A stretch of 64,000 nucleotides of DNA. It comes from Aquibacillus koreensis (lineage in GTDB: Bacteria > Bacillota > Bacilli > Bacillales > Amphibacillaceae). The notes below the pieces were generated by a model. It made no database searches. It had not been told where the DNA came from and saw only the letters and a program-made list of their open reading frames with translations. The stretch covers positions 124,001-188,000 of the forward strand of contig NZ_JAOALK010000031.1 in NCBI RefSeq assembly GCF_025154055.1, in the 5' to 3' direction. Shown piece after piece: positions 52,231-61,765 of the stretch; within the stretch, counting starts at the first letter, position 1, and each line of letters opens with the position of its first letter. A program made the position numbers and the translations under genes.

Positions 52231-53415
52231 ATGAAAAATCGTACAATTTCTTCTCACAATATTCGTGTTATGTTTTGGATAACTTTTTTTGGAACAATTA
52301 ACTTTATCGCACCTGTATTGACGCTTTTTTATATGGAACGAGGCTTAGAAGCTTCACATATTCTTATGTTGCAGTTGTTTTGGAGTGGTGCTGTCCTAAT
52401 CGGAGAGGTTCCGGGAGGTGTTGTAGCCGATCGATTTGGGGCAAAAATATCTTTTGTCATTGGAGTAATTGTAAAAATTGTCAGCATTATTATTCTCATC
52501 TTCGCTTATGATCCGTGGCTATTCTTCCTATTTAGTGCCTTAAATGGTTTCTCTGTCACGTTCTTTTCTGGAGCGGATGAAGCATTAGTCTATGAATCAC
52601 TTAAAGAAGACAATGATCACCATCGAATGGACCGAGCAATGGGAAAAATTCAATCTGCTAGTTTTGTTTCTATGATTCTAGCGGTTCTTTTTGGAGCATA
52701 CTTTGCCCAGGATTTAAGAGATGAGCAATTTGTTATGTTACTTGGACTTGCGGTAATCTTTCATCTTGTTGAACTCATTCTAATCTTTTTTGTGAAAAGT
52801 CCATCTAACATTAGTCTGTATCGGGAAAATCCATTTAAACAAGTATTGACTGGTGTCAAAGCTATTCGAAAAGCACCGACTCTGCTACTATTATTTATCA
52901 ATTTCACCCTTGTTTTTATTCCCGCAGATTCCGTGTATGAGGCATTTAACCAACCGATTTTTACAAACGCTGGGTTACCCGTAGTTATGATCGGTGTAGT
53001 CTACTCGCTAGCAGCTATTTGTGGTTATATAGCTTCACAATCAGTAGGACGCTTAACAAGTAGATTTTCTAGAAAAGGATTAATGTTTGTAACAGGAATT
53101 TTATCCTTTATAGGGTTGCTATTATCTGCTTTGTACGGGGAGTCATTGTGGCTTGTATTAGGCGCGTTTTTTGTCTTAAGAATTGGACAAACGATCCGGC
53201 GTCCAATCTATTCGCAGTTAAAAAACGATTTAATTCCATCAGAAGTTCGTGCTACTACGATCTCATTGATTGCAGTACTAGATTCTACTTTTGATCTTAT
53301 TGTTTTCGGGTTTCTGTCATTGATTGCGTTTAATGGGTTAACTAGTATCTTACTAGCAAGTAGTCTAATAGCATTAGTAGGCACACTTACACCTATTCAA
53401 ATGAAAAAGAAATAA
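52231..53415 (+). CDS. MFS transporter
   Basis: 394 residues and about 12 helices, major facilitator superfamily. The loop 2-3 signature is GGVVADRFGAKISFVIG. Another conserved piece is DEALVYESLKEDNDHHRMDR, common in the subgroup of unassigned bacterial MFS permeases annotated as drug or unknown exporters. ATG at 52231 follows AAAGGAGTCAAC. Substrate unknown. A hairpin TAGGGACA/TGTCCCTA without T tract lies at 53460-53486. Confidence 0.87.
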   Translation: MKNRTISSHNIRVMFWITFFGTINFIAPVLTLFYMERGLEASHILMLQLFWSGAVLIGEVPGGVVADRFGAKISFVIGVIVKIVSIIILIFAYDPWLFFLFSALNGFSVTFFSGADEALVYESLKEDNDHHRMDRAMGKIQSASFVSMILAVLFGAYFAQDLRDEQFVMLLGLAVIFHLVELILIFFVKSPSNISLYRENPFKQVLTGVKAIRKAPTLLLLFINFTLVFIPADSVYEAFNQPIFTNAGLPVVMIGVVYSLAAICGYIASQSVGRLTSRFSRKGLMFVTGILSFIGLLLSALYGESLWLVLGAFFVLRIGQTIRRPIYSQLKNDLIPSEVRATTISLIAVLDSTFDLIVFGFLSLIAFNGLTSILLASSLIALVGTLTPIQMKKK

Positions 53416-53565
53416 GTCTAAAAACTAAAAGTATAGGCTTCATACCTATCCTAATTAATAGTAGGGACATGTTTGCCTGTCCCTAAGTCCTATTTTCACA
53501 AAGTTGATATATATGTCATACTTTTTTCGTACTTGTAGTTAAGATAATACTAATTAGTATGTGTG

Positions 53566-53601
53566 GGAGTTGAGTTTGTTAAAAACTTAACTCCTTTTTT
53601 A
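53566..53601 (+). terminator. Terminator upstream of kynU
   Basis: GGAGTTGAGTTT and AAACTTAACTCC form a stem with one wobble pair, followed by TTTTTT. About 150 bases after the MFS gene; it insulates kynU. Confidence 0.85.
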
Positions 53602-53692
53602 TTTAGCTAAAAGCTACAAATAGATAAATAGCTGTCCTTCCGCTACAATAAAAGGATAAGATTTTAACTGTGACAATTTTGAGGTGATCAAG

Positions 53693-54970
53693 GTGACAAA
53701 TATTTATTCGCATAACTATGCGAAAGAATTAGATGAACAGGATGAACTAAAAGTTTTTAGAAATGAATTCTACATAAATCCAGATAAAATATACTTAGAT
53801 GGTAACTCATTAGGACTGCTTTCTAAACAGGCTGAAAAAGCGGTTTATACGATTATGGAAGCTTGGAAAAGTGTTGCAATTGATGGGTGGACCCAAGGTA
53901 ACCAGCCATGGTTCCATCTGTCTGAACATATCGGTGAGAAAATGGCTCCTCTAGTAGGTGCTAATTCAGATGAAGTAATTGCTACAGGTTCTACCACAAC
54001 AAATCTACATCAATTGGTTGCGTCTTTTTATAAACCAGAAGAAAGTAGGACAAAAATTTTGGCGGATGCATTAAACTTTCCTTCCGATATTTATGCTCTG
54101 AAAAGTCAATTGCAATTGAGAGGGTATGATACCAAAAAACACTTAGTCCAAGTAGAAAGTGATAACGGTCATGTATTAAAGGAGGAAGATATCATTGCTG
54201 CTATGACCGAAGAAGTAGCACTGATAGTCCTACCGAGTGTCTTATACCGTAGCGGTCAGATTTTGGATATGGAAAAATTAACAGTTGAAGCACATGCAAG
54301 AGGCATAATGATTGGTTTTGACTTGTGTCATTCCATTGGAGCGATTCCACATGCTTTACATGACTGGGGAGTTGACTTTGCATTTTGGTGTAATTATAAA
54401 CATCTAAATGGTGGACCTGGAAGTGTGGGAGGATTGTTTGTACACAAAAAACATTTTGGCGAACAACCAGGTTTAGCAGGTTGGTTTAGTTCTGAGAAAG
54501 AAAAGCAGTTTGATATGGACCATGATTTAACACCTGCCCCGCATGCGGGTGCATATCAGATAGGTACGCCACATGTGTTAAGTGCTGCACCGTTACTTGG
54601 TTCATTAGATTTATTTGAAGAAGCGGGTATTACAAAAATAAGAGAAAAATCAGTAGCATTAACCAGTTATTTGCTACAACTATTAGATCATGAGCTAAGT
54701 GGTTATGGCTTTATCGTTAGAAGTCCTAAATTAGCTAAGAATCGTGGTGCACACGTCTTCATTGAACATCAAGAAGCTGCACGCATTTGTAAAGCATTAA
54801 AAGCATCCGGAGTTGTTCCAGATTTTCGAGCTCCAAATGGAATTAGGTTAGCACCTGTTTCTCTATATAATAGCTTCTCAGACGTATGGCATACAGTACA
54901 AAATCTAAAGAAAATTATGGATGAAAAAACATATAAAAACTACTCGAATAAGCGTGGTGTAGTAGCATGA
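53693..54970 (+). CDS. kynU: Kynureninase
   Basis: PLP enzyme that splits kynurenine to anthranilate and alanine. 425 residues. [10 protein letters not shown] opens the fold, the substrate-binding WFHLSEHIG and [10 protein letters not shown] follow, and the PLP lysine is in [19 protein letters not shown] (about residue 240). [14 protein letters not shown] and the C-terminal [20 protein letters not shown] complete it. The GTG at 53693 follows GAGGTGATC, and a GTG at 53684 overlaps that site. Overlaps kynB by four bases. Confidence 0.95.
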   Translation: MTNIYSHNYAKELDEQDELKVFRNEFYINPDKIYLDGNSLGLLSKQAEKAVYTIMEAWKSVAIDGWTQGNQPWFHLSEHIGEKMAPLVGANSDEVIATGSTTTNLHQLVASFYKPEESRTKILADALNFPSDIYALKSQLQLRGYDTKKHLVQVESDNGHVLKEEDIIAAMTEEVALIVLPSVLYRSGQILDMEKLTVEAHARGIMIGFDLCHSIGAIPHALHDWGVDFAFWCNYKHLNGGPGSVGGLFVHKKHFGEQPGLAGWFSSEKEKQFDMDHDLTPAPHAGAYQIGTPHVLSAAPLLGSLDLFEEAGITKIREKSVALTSYLLQLLDHELSGYGFIVRSPKLAKNRGAHVFIEHQEAARICKALKASGVVPDFRAPNGIRLAPVSLYNSFSDVWHTVQNLKKIMDEKTYKNYSNKRGVVA

Positions 54971-55602
54971 CCAACTGGATCGATATCTCGCAACCTTTAA
55001 CAAATGAGATTGCCCACTGGCCGGAGGATACCCCGTTCTCATATCAATTGACATACACCAAGCAACAAACGGGTTCTGTTAATATTGGTCAAATATTAAC
55101 TAGTGTGCATACGGGGACACATGTAGATGCACCATTTCATTTTGATGATCAAGGGGAGAAAATACTTGATCTTGATGTCAGTATTTATATTGGCAGAGCA
55201 AAAGTAATCGATGTTTCAAGTGTGAATGTTATTAATCGGGATGTATTAAACGGTTTTCACCTAAATGGTGTAGAGCGACTGTTACTTCGCACATCATTGT
55301 CAAGTAGTCCAAATCAATTTCCGAAGTCTATCCCAATTTTAGATCCAGATGTAGCACCATATTTAGCAGCAATAGGTATCCGACTTCTTGGAGTGAACAT
55401 GCCATCGGTAGATCCATTAGATAGTAAGGAATTGCCTACACATCATGCGTTGCATCAAAACGGCATTTATATATTGGAGAATGTGATACTAGATGCGATA
55501 AAAGAGGGTGACTATTTTTTGAGTGCCCTCCCTCTTGCTTTGGAAGAGAGTGATGGTAGCCCTGTTCGAGCGGTTATTAGAAAGATAGAAGAAGAAAAAT
55601 AA
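54967..55602 (+). CDS. kynB: Kynurenine formamidase (arylformamidase)
   Basis: Hydrolyses N-formylkynurenine to kynurenine in tryptophan breakdown. Cyclase-family metalloenzyme of 211 residues with the signature [14 protein letters not shown] (metal histidines and aspartate) and [20 protein letters not shown]. Start ATG overlaps the kynU stop (ATGA), so both are co-translated. Tryptophan 2,3-dioxygenase (kynA), the first enzyme, is not in the window. Confidence 0.94.
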   Translation: MTNWIDISQPLTNEIAHWPEDTPFSYQLTYTKQQTGSVNIGQILTSVHTGTHVDAPFHFDDQGEKILDLDVSIYIGRAKVIDVSSVNVINRDVLNGFHLNGVERLLLRTSLSSSPNQFPKSIPILDPDVAPYLAAIGIRLLGVNMPSVDPLDSKELPTHHALHQNGIYILENVILDAIKEGDYFLSALPLALEESDGSPVRAVIRKIEEEK

Positions 55603-55630
55603 CCAGCCTCAAGTATAGGGGAGGCTGGGC
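55592..55630. terminator. Terminator shared by kynB and the convergent gene
   Basis: CCAGCCTC and GAGGCTGG form an eight-base stem. On the minus strand TTATTTTTC follows; on the plus strand no T tract follows, so it serves the minus gene better. Confidence 0.7.
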
Positions 55631-55638
55631 TTATCATG

Positions 55639-56091
55639 CTAATTTTGTTTTTTGTCACTCTGGTTACTAGGTGTAACGGTAGCGTTATGATAATTTTTTT
55701 GATTATCCGGTTGGGCTTGATTTTTGGCCTGTTTGGCTTCTCGAGGAGCTTTATTATTGGTAAGTTTTCCAATTAGCTTATCCGGTTGAGCTCGATTTTT
55801 TCCCTGTTTAGCTATTGGAGAAGTTTTATTGTTAGTAAGCTTACTAATTAATTTAGAGGGCTTAATCTGACTATATACACCGCTTGCCGTGACACCAATG
55901 ATACAAGCCGTCAGAACCTTAGTAAGAATCCATGAAGGTAAAAAAACGAAAACAATGGCGAGCCCAATTGCTATTAGTGATCTATATTTTTTCGGAAGAT
56001 TAAATGCATCACCGGTTACAGCAACGACTGCTGCAACGATAGCGGATAGTGTTGCAAGACTAGTTGGGTCTAATTGGTCCATGTTAATCAT
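55639..56091 (-). CDS. Holin-like small membrane protein with a duplicated tail
   Basis: 150 residues. Two helices (TLSAIVAAVVAVTGDAF and SLIAIGLAIVFVFLPSWIL, plus a short third) look like a phage-holin-type or similar small membrane protein. The tail holds two consecutive 25-residue repeats (residues 80-104 and 105-129, each K-L-I-x-K-L-T-N-N-K ... Q-A/R-Q-P-D), 75 bases per unit. GAGAGGGGATTCT precedes the ATG. The family is uncertain; no lysis genes are near. Confidence 0.6.
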   Translation of the reverse strand: MINMDQLDPTSLATLSAIVAAVVAVTGDAFNLPKKYRSLIAIGLAIVFVFLPSWILTKVLTACIIGVTASGVYSQIKPSKLISKLTNNKTSPIAKQGKNRAQPDKLIGKLTNNKAPREAKQAKNQAQPDNQKNYHNATVTPSNQSDKKQN

Positions 56092-56349
56092 AGAATCCCC
56101 TCTCTCATTTTTTATAATTATTTTATGTAGAAAGTAAAGAAGATGGAAGCTAATGGAGGGCCTAACTTTTACGTGCTTTCGAAAGAAGTCTTCCTTTGGT
56201 TGTGTTACTCTGGTTAATCATCTACACGAAATGTATAATTAAAGTAGTGAATTCAGTAAAAAATTGAAGAAAAGGGAAATAGATGGAGGAGATGTTATCT
56301 ATTCCTATCGACTTTTAAAAGGTTATTTGTACATGAGGGAGGGAGAGAT

Positions 56350-57570
56350 ATGGGATTGGACCCGTTAGATATAGTTGGCAACCTACATAAAGTAAAACCT
56401 GTATATCAGCCAATTGTTAGTGCGATTAGGCACAACATTGCGGGTTATGAAGTGTTAGGACAGTTTCAACATGGGGATGAATGGATAAGTCTAGGCAACT
56501 TTTTTCATGATGAGGATGTTCCAGACGAGTTTAAGGTTGAGGTTGACCAACATCTTTTAGAAATAGCAATTACAGAAATGCTAGAGAAAAATCATGATGG
56601 CTTTTTGTGTATCAACCGGACAGCGAAGCAATTAATGGTGAATGATGGGGAAGATTTATTACAAACACTAATCCTGTTTGAACAAAAAGGTTTTGCCATG
56701 AATAGAACAGTGATAGAAGTAACAGAACACGATTTTGATGAAGATTTTGAAATGTTAAATCATTTGTTATTGTATTATAAAACCTATGGCATTCAAATTG
56801 CTGTTGACCGTGTAGGTGCAAAGAGTTCGAATATAGATAGAATTAGACAATTAAGGCCACATATTCTTAAGATCGATACTAGGATTATTCGTAATCAGAA
56901 GTCTGATGGATTTCAAGATATTATGTACTCCTTATCGATGCTTGCTCGTCGAATCGGTGCTGCGTTATTATTTGAGTACATTGAAGATGACTTTCAACTG
57001 CATTTTGCGTGGAAAAATGGAGGGCGTTACTATCAAGGGTACTATCTGGCAAAGCCAGAGCCATATATAAATGGAAGTCACCTACTTTCCGTTAATTTGA
57101 GTGAAAAAGTTGCAGACTATATTCAACGTGAGAAGTCTTTGGTAGAGGAAAGGCTAAAACATGTTCTCAACTGGGAGAGTAAGGTGAGGGGTCTTCTTCC
57201 TCAGTGGGAAGGTCCTAAGAAGATTGATGCTTTTATTGAATATGTCACAAGTGAGTTTGACCATGAAAGTTTTCGGATGTATGTTTGTAATAGCGATGGC
57301 CAACAGGTTTCTTCTAACTTCCGTAAACGTGAGGGAACTTGGGAAGTAGAAACGGACAAAATAGGTTCCAATTGGGCATTCCGTCCATATTTTCTAGAAA
57401 ATATGGTGCAAATGAAAACATGGAGTAGAGGTATTTTGTCAGATATCTATTCAGATATTGAAACCAGAGAAATGATTCGTACCTTTAGCTTTCCCTTAAC
57501 ACCGCAACATTTTTTATTTATTGATATTCGTTACTCCTATATTTATGAAAACGAATGTTTACTTATATGA
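56350..57570 (+). CDS. ykuI: YkuI-like EAL domain protein
   Basis: 406 residues: EAL domain (about 10-250) then the PAS-like YkuI C-terminal domain (about 255-400). EAL motif is YEVLGQF; INRT, EVTEHD and LKID are present. The usual paired aspartate motif DDFG reads VDRVG, so the second aspartate is an arginine. B. subtilis YkuI binds c-di-GMP and showed little or no hydrolysis, so this may be a sensor rather than an enzyme. GAGGGAGGGAG precedes the ATG. Monocistronic with a terminator. Confidence 0.9.
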   Translation: MGLDPLDIVGNLHKVKPVYQPIVSAIRHNIAGYEVLGQFQHGDEWISLGNFFHDEDVPDEFKVEVDQHLLEIAITEMLEKNHDGFLCINRTAKQLMVNDGEDLLQTLILFEQKGFAMNRTVIEVTEHDFDEDFEMLNHLLLYYKTYGIQIAVDRVGAKSSNIDRIRQLRPHILKIDTRIIRNQKSDGFQDIMYSLSMLARRIGAALLFEYIEDDFQLHFAWKNGGRYYQGYYLAKPEPYINGSHLLSVNLSEKVADYIQREKSLVEERLKHVLNWESKVRGLLPQWEGPKKIDAFIEYVTSEFDHESFRMYVCNSDGQQVSSNFRKREGTWEVETDKIGSNWAFRPYFLENMVQMKTWSRGILSDIYSDIETREMIRTFSFPLTPQHFLFIDIRYSYIYENECLLI

Positions 57571-57604
57571 TTGAAAAAACACCTCATGACGAGGTGTTTT
57601 TTCA
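57570..57604. terminator. Bidirectional terminator
   Basis: AAAAAACACCTC and GAGGTGTTTTTT form a perfect 12-base stem with a five-base loop between convergent genes. Confidence 0.95.
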
Positions 57605-57609
57605 TTTCC

Positions 57610-59208
57610 TTATAGAAATAAAGTGAGTAATTGTGATGCGATTGCAACAAAGATCAAAGCAAACGGATACGCTGCTGCATAGGCAATAGCAGGTTCATCT
57701 GAATCAAATACTTGGTTAACAGAACCAAGACCTGGTGTACTAGTCATACCTCCGCAAAGAGCACCTAAAGAATGCACAATACTTAGACGGAACATCTTAC
57801 GAGCAAGAAAGAATCCAAAAAGGATAGGGACAATCGTAATAAACGAACCACCGATGACAAGGCGCAGTCCTTCTTGTTGAACGACGTCCACAAGTCCTTG
57901 TCCTGCGGTTGTGCCAGCACCTGCTAAAAAGAGTGCAAGTCCAATATCTCGGATAACCTGATTCGAAGGCTGATAGTACCTGGCTTGTATCGGACCAAGT
58001 TTTCCAAAGTGTCCGATGATTAACGCAACGAATAACGGTCCACCCGCTACACCTAATGTAATCGTTCCTAATCCTGGCAGATGTATTGGGACCATACCTA
58101 GCATGATACCAATTAATAATACGATGCTCAGAGAAAAGATATCTACATTTGTTATGGTTAATTTTTTTCTTGTGAACAATCTCTCTACATCATTTAATCG
58201 GTCTTCACTACTTACAATTGTCAAAATGTCTCCTCGCTCTAACCGAGTCCTTGCATTTTGATTAAATTCAAAACCACCCCGTTCCATACGAGTCACAGTT
58301 ACACCATAATTTCTTCTTAAACGCAATTCTTTAATATTTTTACCGATTATTTCTTCTGAATCTACAATGACTTTTCGGAGCTTAATATGATCATTGTTCT
58401 TCAAATTTGTTTCCACTTCTTTACCCGCATACGCACAAAACTTTTCTAGGTCAGCGCGCATGCCTACGGTTACTAATCGATCACCCAACAAAATAACGGT
58501 ATCACTTAAAGCAATAATGTTACGGTTATTCCGAATTACTCTACTTATGACAACAGAATTGCTCCTTTGAAAACGAAGTTCTTTTAATGTGTTTTTTTCA
58601 ATTGCTGGATTAGTCACCTCAATTGTAGTCACTTGAGGAGATTCATCATTTCTTGCCGGATTATTCTTTCGATGTAAATCCTTTTCTAAATCCACTTTTA
58701 GCACTCTTGGTAACAATTGGACAAATAGAACAACGGCTAGGACGCCAAAAGGATAAGCAATTCCATATCCCACCGAAGCAAGAGGATCATTTGTTGCTTC
58801 TAATGCTGCTGCGAGGCCGGGTGTACTAGTTAAAGCGCCGGTCATAAGGCCGATACTTAATGCCGGTGATAAATGAAATACTTTCGATACGATAATAGTG
58901 GTAATAGCAGCGACTAACACAATAAGCAATCCAATAATACCAAACACAATCCCACTGGAACGAATCATACGAAAAAAGCGAGGACCAGCTTGAAGTCCTA
59001 CTGCCACTATAAATAAACTTAAACCAAAATTTTGTACAATGGAGGAAACTTCATAACCAAAATGACCAAAAATCATAGCTATAAGAAGTATCCCAGCAGA
59101 ACCTAAGCTAAGTCCTTTTACTTTTGTCTGACCAATCCATGAGCCCAAAAACAAGATCACAAATAATAATAAAAGTGGCTCTTCTAAAAACTGCACGATA
59201 AATTCCAC
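57610..59208 (-). CDS. AspT/YidE-type transporter with two RCK-C domains
   Basis: 532 residues, aspartate:alanine exchanger (AAE) family. Two similar membrane halves, each with a TSTPGLAAALEATNDPLASV / TSTPGLGSVNQVFDSDEPAI repeat (about residues 130 and 490), flank a cytosolic pair of TrkA-C/RCK-C domains (about 205-345; LRFQRSNSVVISRVIRNNRN, ERGDILTIVSSEDRL). The substrate is not predictable; relatives exchange amino or dicarboxylic acids. Ribosome-binding site GGAGGAAGTAAAA precedes the ATG. Confidence 0.9.
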   Translation of the reverse strand: MEFIVQFLEEPLLLLFVILFLGSWIGQTKVKGLSLGSAGILLIAMIFGHFGYEVSSIVQNFGLSLFIVAVGLQAGPRFFRMIRSSGIVFGIIGLLIVLVAAITTIIVSKVFHLSPALSIGLMTGALTSTPGLAAALEATNDPLASVGYGIAYPFGVLAVVLFVQLLPRVLKVDLEKDLHRKNNPARNDESPQVTTIEVTNPAIEKNTLKELRFQRSNSVVISRVIRNNRNIIALSDTVILLGDRLVTVGMRADLEKFCAYAGKEVETNLKNNDHIKLRKVIVDSEEIIGKNIKELRLRRNYGVTVTRMERGGFEFNQNARTRLERGDILTIVSSEDRLNDVERLFTRKKLTITNVDIFSLSIVLLIGIMLGMVPIHLPGLGTITLGVAGGPLFVALIIGHFGKLGPIQARYYQPSNQVIRDIGLALFLAGAGTTAGQGLVDVVQQEGLRLVIGGSFITIVPILFGFFLARKMFRLSIVHSLGALCGGMTSTPGLGSVNQVFDSDEPAIAYAAAYPFALIFVAIASQLLTLFL

Positions 59209-59393
59209 TTTTTACTTCCTCCATACTGTGCTTTTACATTTTACATCTATTATAATGCTTTCGATCTGCAAAAGGATGTTGATTAATAAGTTTCACTAGA
59301 TTGCCACTTTCAAAGCGTTTTCATTTGAATTTTTTATTAATTTTTATATAGTAGTGTAACAATAAAAAATGTTTCTAGTTGGGTATTACAATT

Positions 59394-59438
59394 GATAAAA
59401 AGGCATCGCTTTCCCTTGTTGGATACGATGCCTTTAAA
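59394..59438 (-). terminator. Terminator of the small gene at 59462
   Basis: On the minus strand AAAGGCATCG and CGATGCCTTT form the stem, followed by TTATCAATT. Confidence 0.75.
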
Positions 59439-59461
59439 CAAAATAATTCTTTATGTGTAAA

Positions 59462-59755
59462 CTATAAAGATAAGCTTATATCCCCTTCTTCATTAATTTC
59501 GACAGTAGAATAACTCTCAAAGGTTTCGAAGTTCGTAATTTGATGCTCCCCAGCTTTTGCAAAGCTCTCCATATATTGTTGATACGTACTTTGGTCTTTT
59601 ATAATGTGATAATAATAAACCTTCTTACCATTAACGATATCACTATTTACTAGTGAGAATCTTTCTTGAAACTGCTCATTAAACCATTGTCTAGCTTGAT
59701 CGTGATTTTCAAAATCTGGCATTTCATTACTAATAGTCGTTAGATCGAAATTCAT
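59462..59755 (-). CDS. Unknown 97-residue protein
   Basis: MNFDLTTISNEMPDFENHDQ begins it, then ARQWFNEQFQERFSLVNSDI and KVYYYHIIKDQSTYQQYMES, ending in a beta-rich VEINEEGDISLSL. Acidic, soluble. GAAAGGAGTGGATCGT precedes the ATG at 59753-59755; the upstream frame extension would cover it. No family recognised. Confidence 0.7.
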   Translation of the reverse strand: MNFDLTTISNEMPDFENHDQARQWFNEQFQERFSLVNSDIVNGKKVYYYHIIKDQSTYQQYMESFAKAGEHQITNFETFESYSTVEINEEGDISLSL

Positions 59756-59924
59756 ACGATCCACTCCTTTCAAATTGTAGTATGTACTAATTTTTATATG
59801 TGAATTCTACTTATGCATATACACAATCTCCTTTAAAATGGAAGAAAGTGTTGTTAATTATTTGTTACGTAATATATTTAGAGATAAAATAAAAAAATAA
59901 AGTATATAAAGGGGGAAGTTGTTA

Positions 59925-60980
59925 ATGCATACATATCCAAATGTCTCGGAAACAAAAAGTCTAATTCAAGAACTAGTTTCTATTCCAAGTCCATCAGGAA
60001 ACACTGAAAGCGTTATTCAATACGTAGAAAATCATATAAAAAGCCTAGGTGTTGACACAAAACGCAATCGAAAAGGAGGGTTAATTGCTACCATTGTGGG
60101 AGCTAATGACCAGGAGCATCGTATGTTAACGGCTCATGTTGATACACTTGGAGCAATTGTAAAAGAGGTAAAAGATAATGGGCGATTACGAATTGATTTA
60201 ATTGGAGGCTTTCGATATAACGCAATTGAAGGAGAATATTGTGAAATTGAGACTGCAAAAGGGGATATCTATACTGGCACCATCTTAATGCATCAAACGT
60301 CTGTTCACGTGTATAAAGACGCTGGAAAAGCGGAACGCAATCAAGAAAACATGGAAATTCGCATCGATGCAAAAGTAGATAATGCTGCGGAAGTACATGA
60401 ACTTGGTATTGAAGTAGGAGACTTTGTTAGCTTTGACCCACGTGTTCAATTGACGGACAACGGATTTATTAAATCACGTCATCTAGATGATAAAGCAAGT
60501 GTAGCAATTCTTTTGCAACTGATAAGAAGGATAAAGGATGAAGCTATAGCGTTGCCATATACTACACATTTTTTAATTTCAAATAATGAAGAAATTGGCT
60601 ACGGTGGGAACTCTAATATAACGCCAGAAACGGTGGAATATTTAGCTGTCGATATGGGTGCGATAGGGGATGGACAAACTACGGATGAATACACGGTGTC
60701 CATTTGTGCGAAGGATTCAAGCGGTCCGTATCATTATGGCTTGCGAAAACACTTAGTAGCGTTAGCGAAAAATAATGCCATTGGCTATAAAGTAGATATC
60801 TATCCCTATTATGGCTCAGATGCATCGGCAGCCATTCGAGCAGGGAATGATATTATTCATGGTTTAATCGGGCCAGGAATTGATTCCTCACACGCGTACG
60901 AAAGAACTCATGAGTCATCGCTTAAACATACGGAAGAATTATTGTACCATTACGTACAATCCCAAATCACTAATTATTAA
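59925..60980 (+). CDS. M42 family metallopeptidase (glutamyl aminopeptidase type)
   Basis: 351 residues, tetrahedral aminopeptidase family with two metal ions. Metal ligands: LTAHVDTLGAIV (His/Asp), SRHLDDKASVAILL (Asp), SNNEEIGYGG (catalytic and ligand Glu), VDMGAIGDG and the last His in SSHAYERTHESSL. ATG at 59925 follows AAAGGGGGAAG. Cleaves N-terminal residues of peptides in the cytoplasm. Monocistronic. Confidence 0.93.
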   Translation: MHTYPNVSETKSLIQELVSIPSPSGNTESVIQYVENHIKSLGVDTKRNRKGGLIATIVGANDQEHRMLTAHVDTLGAIVKEVKDNGRLRIDLIGGFRYNAIEGEYCEIETAKGDIYTGTILMHQTSVHVYKDAGKAERNQENMEIRIDAKVDNAAEVHELGIEVGDFVSFDPRVQLTDNGFIKSRHLDDKASVAILLQLIRRIKDEAIALPYTTHFLISNNEEIGYGGNSNITPETVEYLAVDMGAIGDGQTTDEYTVSICAKDSSGPYHYGLRKHLVALAKNNAIGYKVDIYPYYGSDASAAIRAGNDIIHGLIGPGIDSSHAYERTHESSLKHTEELLYHYVQSQITNY

Positions 60981-60987
60981 TACAGAT

Positions 60988-61027
60988 TAAAAGGCCTCTA
61001 TGCTAGTACACTAGTGAGGCCCTTTTG
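60988..61027. terminator. Bidirectional terminator
   Basis: AAAAGGCCTC and GAGGCCCTTTT form a stem around a 16-base loop between convergent genes. Confidence 0.8.
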
Positions 61028-61028
61028 T

Positions 61029-61565
61029 TTATTCTGTTATTGTGAAATCATGTGATACTTCATATTTCTTGCTGCCTGTTGGAGTCATCCAAGCTTTTAG
61101 CACATAGTCCCCAGGTTCAAGGTCTAACTCATTTAAGTTGATCTCAAATTCCAAAGATCCTCCTTGTTTGATGGTCTCTTCTCCGAGAGCCTGCATAAAG
61201 GAAGCCACACTTGAATATAGGTAAACTTGTTCACCTTCTTTTGTTTCTACAGCGTAGTCAAATCGTTGCGAACTTGTGAACTCTAGCGTAATTTCTTTTT
61301 CCGTTTGGTTTGCTACTTCATATGTGTAAAGGAGTGGATTTGTCTCTGTTAAAACAGGAACAACTTTGCCTGCTATAATCCCATTATCCTCTCCATCAGC
61401 ACTTTCTTCTTCACCTTCACTACCGTTATCAACTTCATGATTCGTTACTTCACCACTACCGTTTGTTTTTCCATCCTGATTTTGCTCATCACTATCATTA
61501 GTGGATGATGTACCACAACCAACTAGTAAAATTCCAATCAATAAAAATAAAACGAGTCTTTTCAT
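61029..61565 (-). CDS. Lipoprotein with BsuPI-type domain
   Basis: 178 residues. Lipobox LLIGILLVGC gives an acylated N-terminal cysteine after cleavage. A low-complexity acidic linker (about 22-62) follows. The BsuPI (intracellular proteinase inhibitor-like) beta-sandwich is at about 68-178: LLYTYEVANQTEKEITLEFT, SSQRFDYAVETKEGEQVYLY and FEINLNELDLEPGDYVLKAW. An extracytosolic peptidase inhibitor or binding module is the family guess. AGGAGGTCAATAGT precedes the ATG. Confidence 0.88.
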   Translation of the reverse strand: MKRLVLFLLIGILLVGCGTSSTNDSDEQNQDGKTNGSGEVTNHEVDNGSEGEEESADGEDNGIIAGKVVPVLTETNPLLYTYEVANQTEKEITLEFTSSQRFDYAVETKEGEQVYLYSSVASFMQALGEETIKQGGSLEFEINLNELDLEPGDYVLKAWMTPTGSKKYEVSHDFTITE

Positions 61566-61765
61566 ACTATTGACCTCCTAGTATTATCTAACTTTCTAAT
61601 TTATTTGTCGTTTGATCACTTAAAAAGGTTACGATCATTGAAAAAAATATTTGGAGAGCAATGTATATCGTGTATAATACATATCTCAAGGATTTTTTTT
61701 AAAAAAAGGTATAATAAATAAATAAAACTGCGTTGACAACAAGCTAGTGAAAGGAAGTTATTTTT

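Noticed and set aside
53460-53486. TAGGGACA/TGTCCCTA hairpin as MFS terminator
   Set aside because: Stem is good but no T run follows; the proper terminator lies 80 bases farther at 53566-53601.
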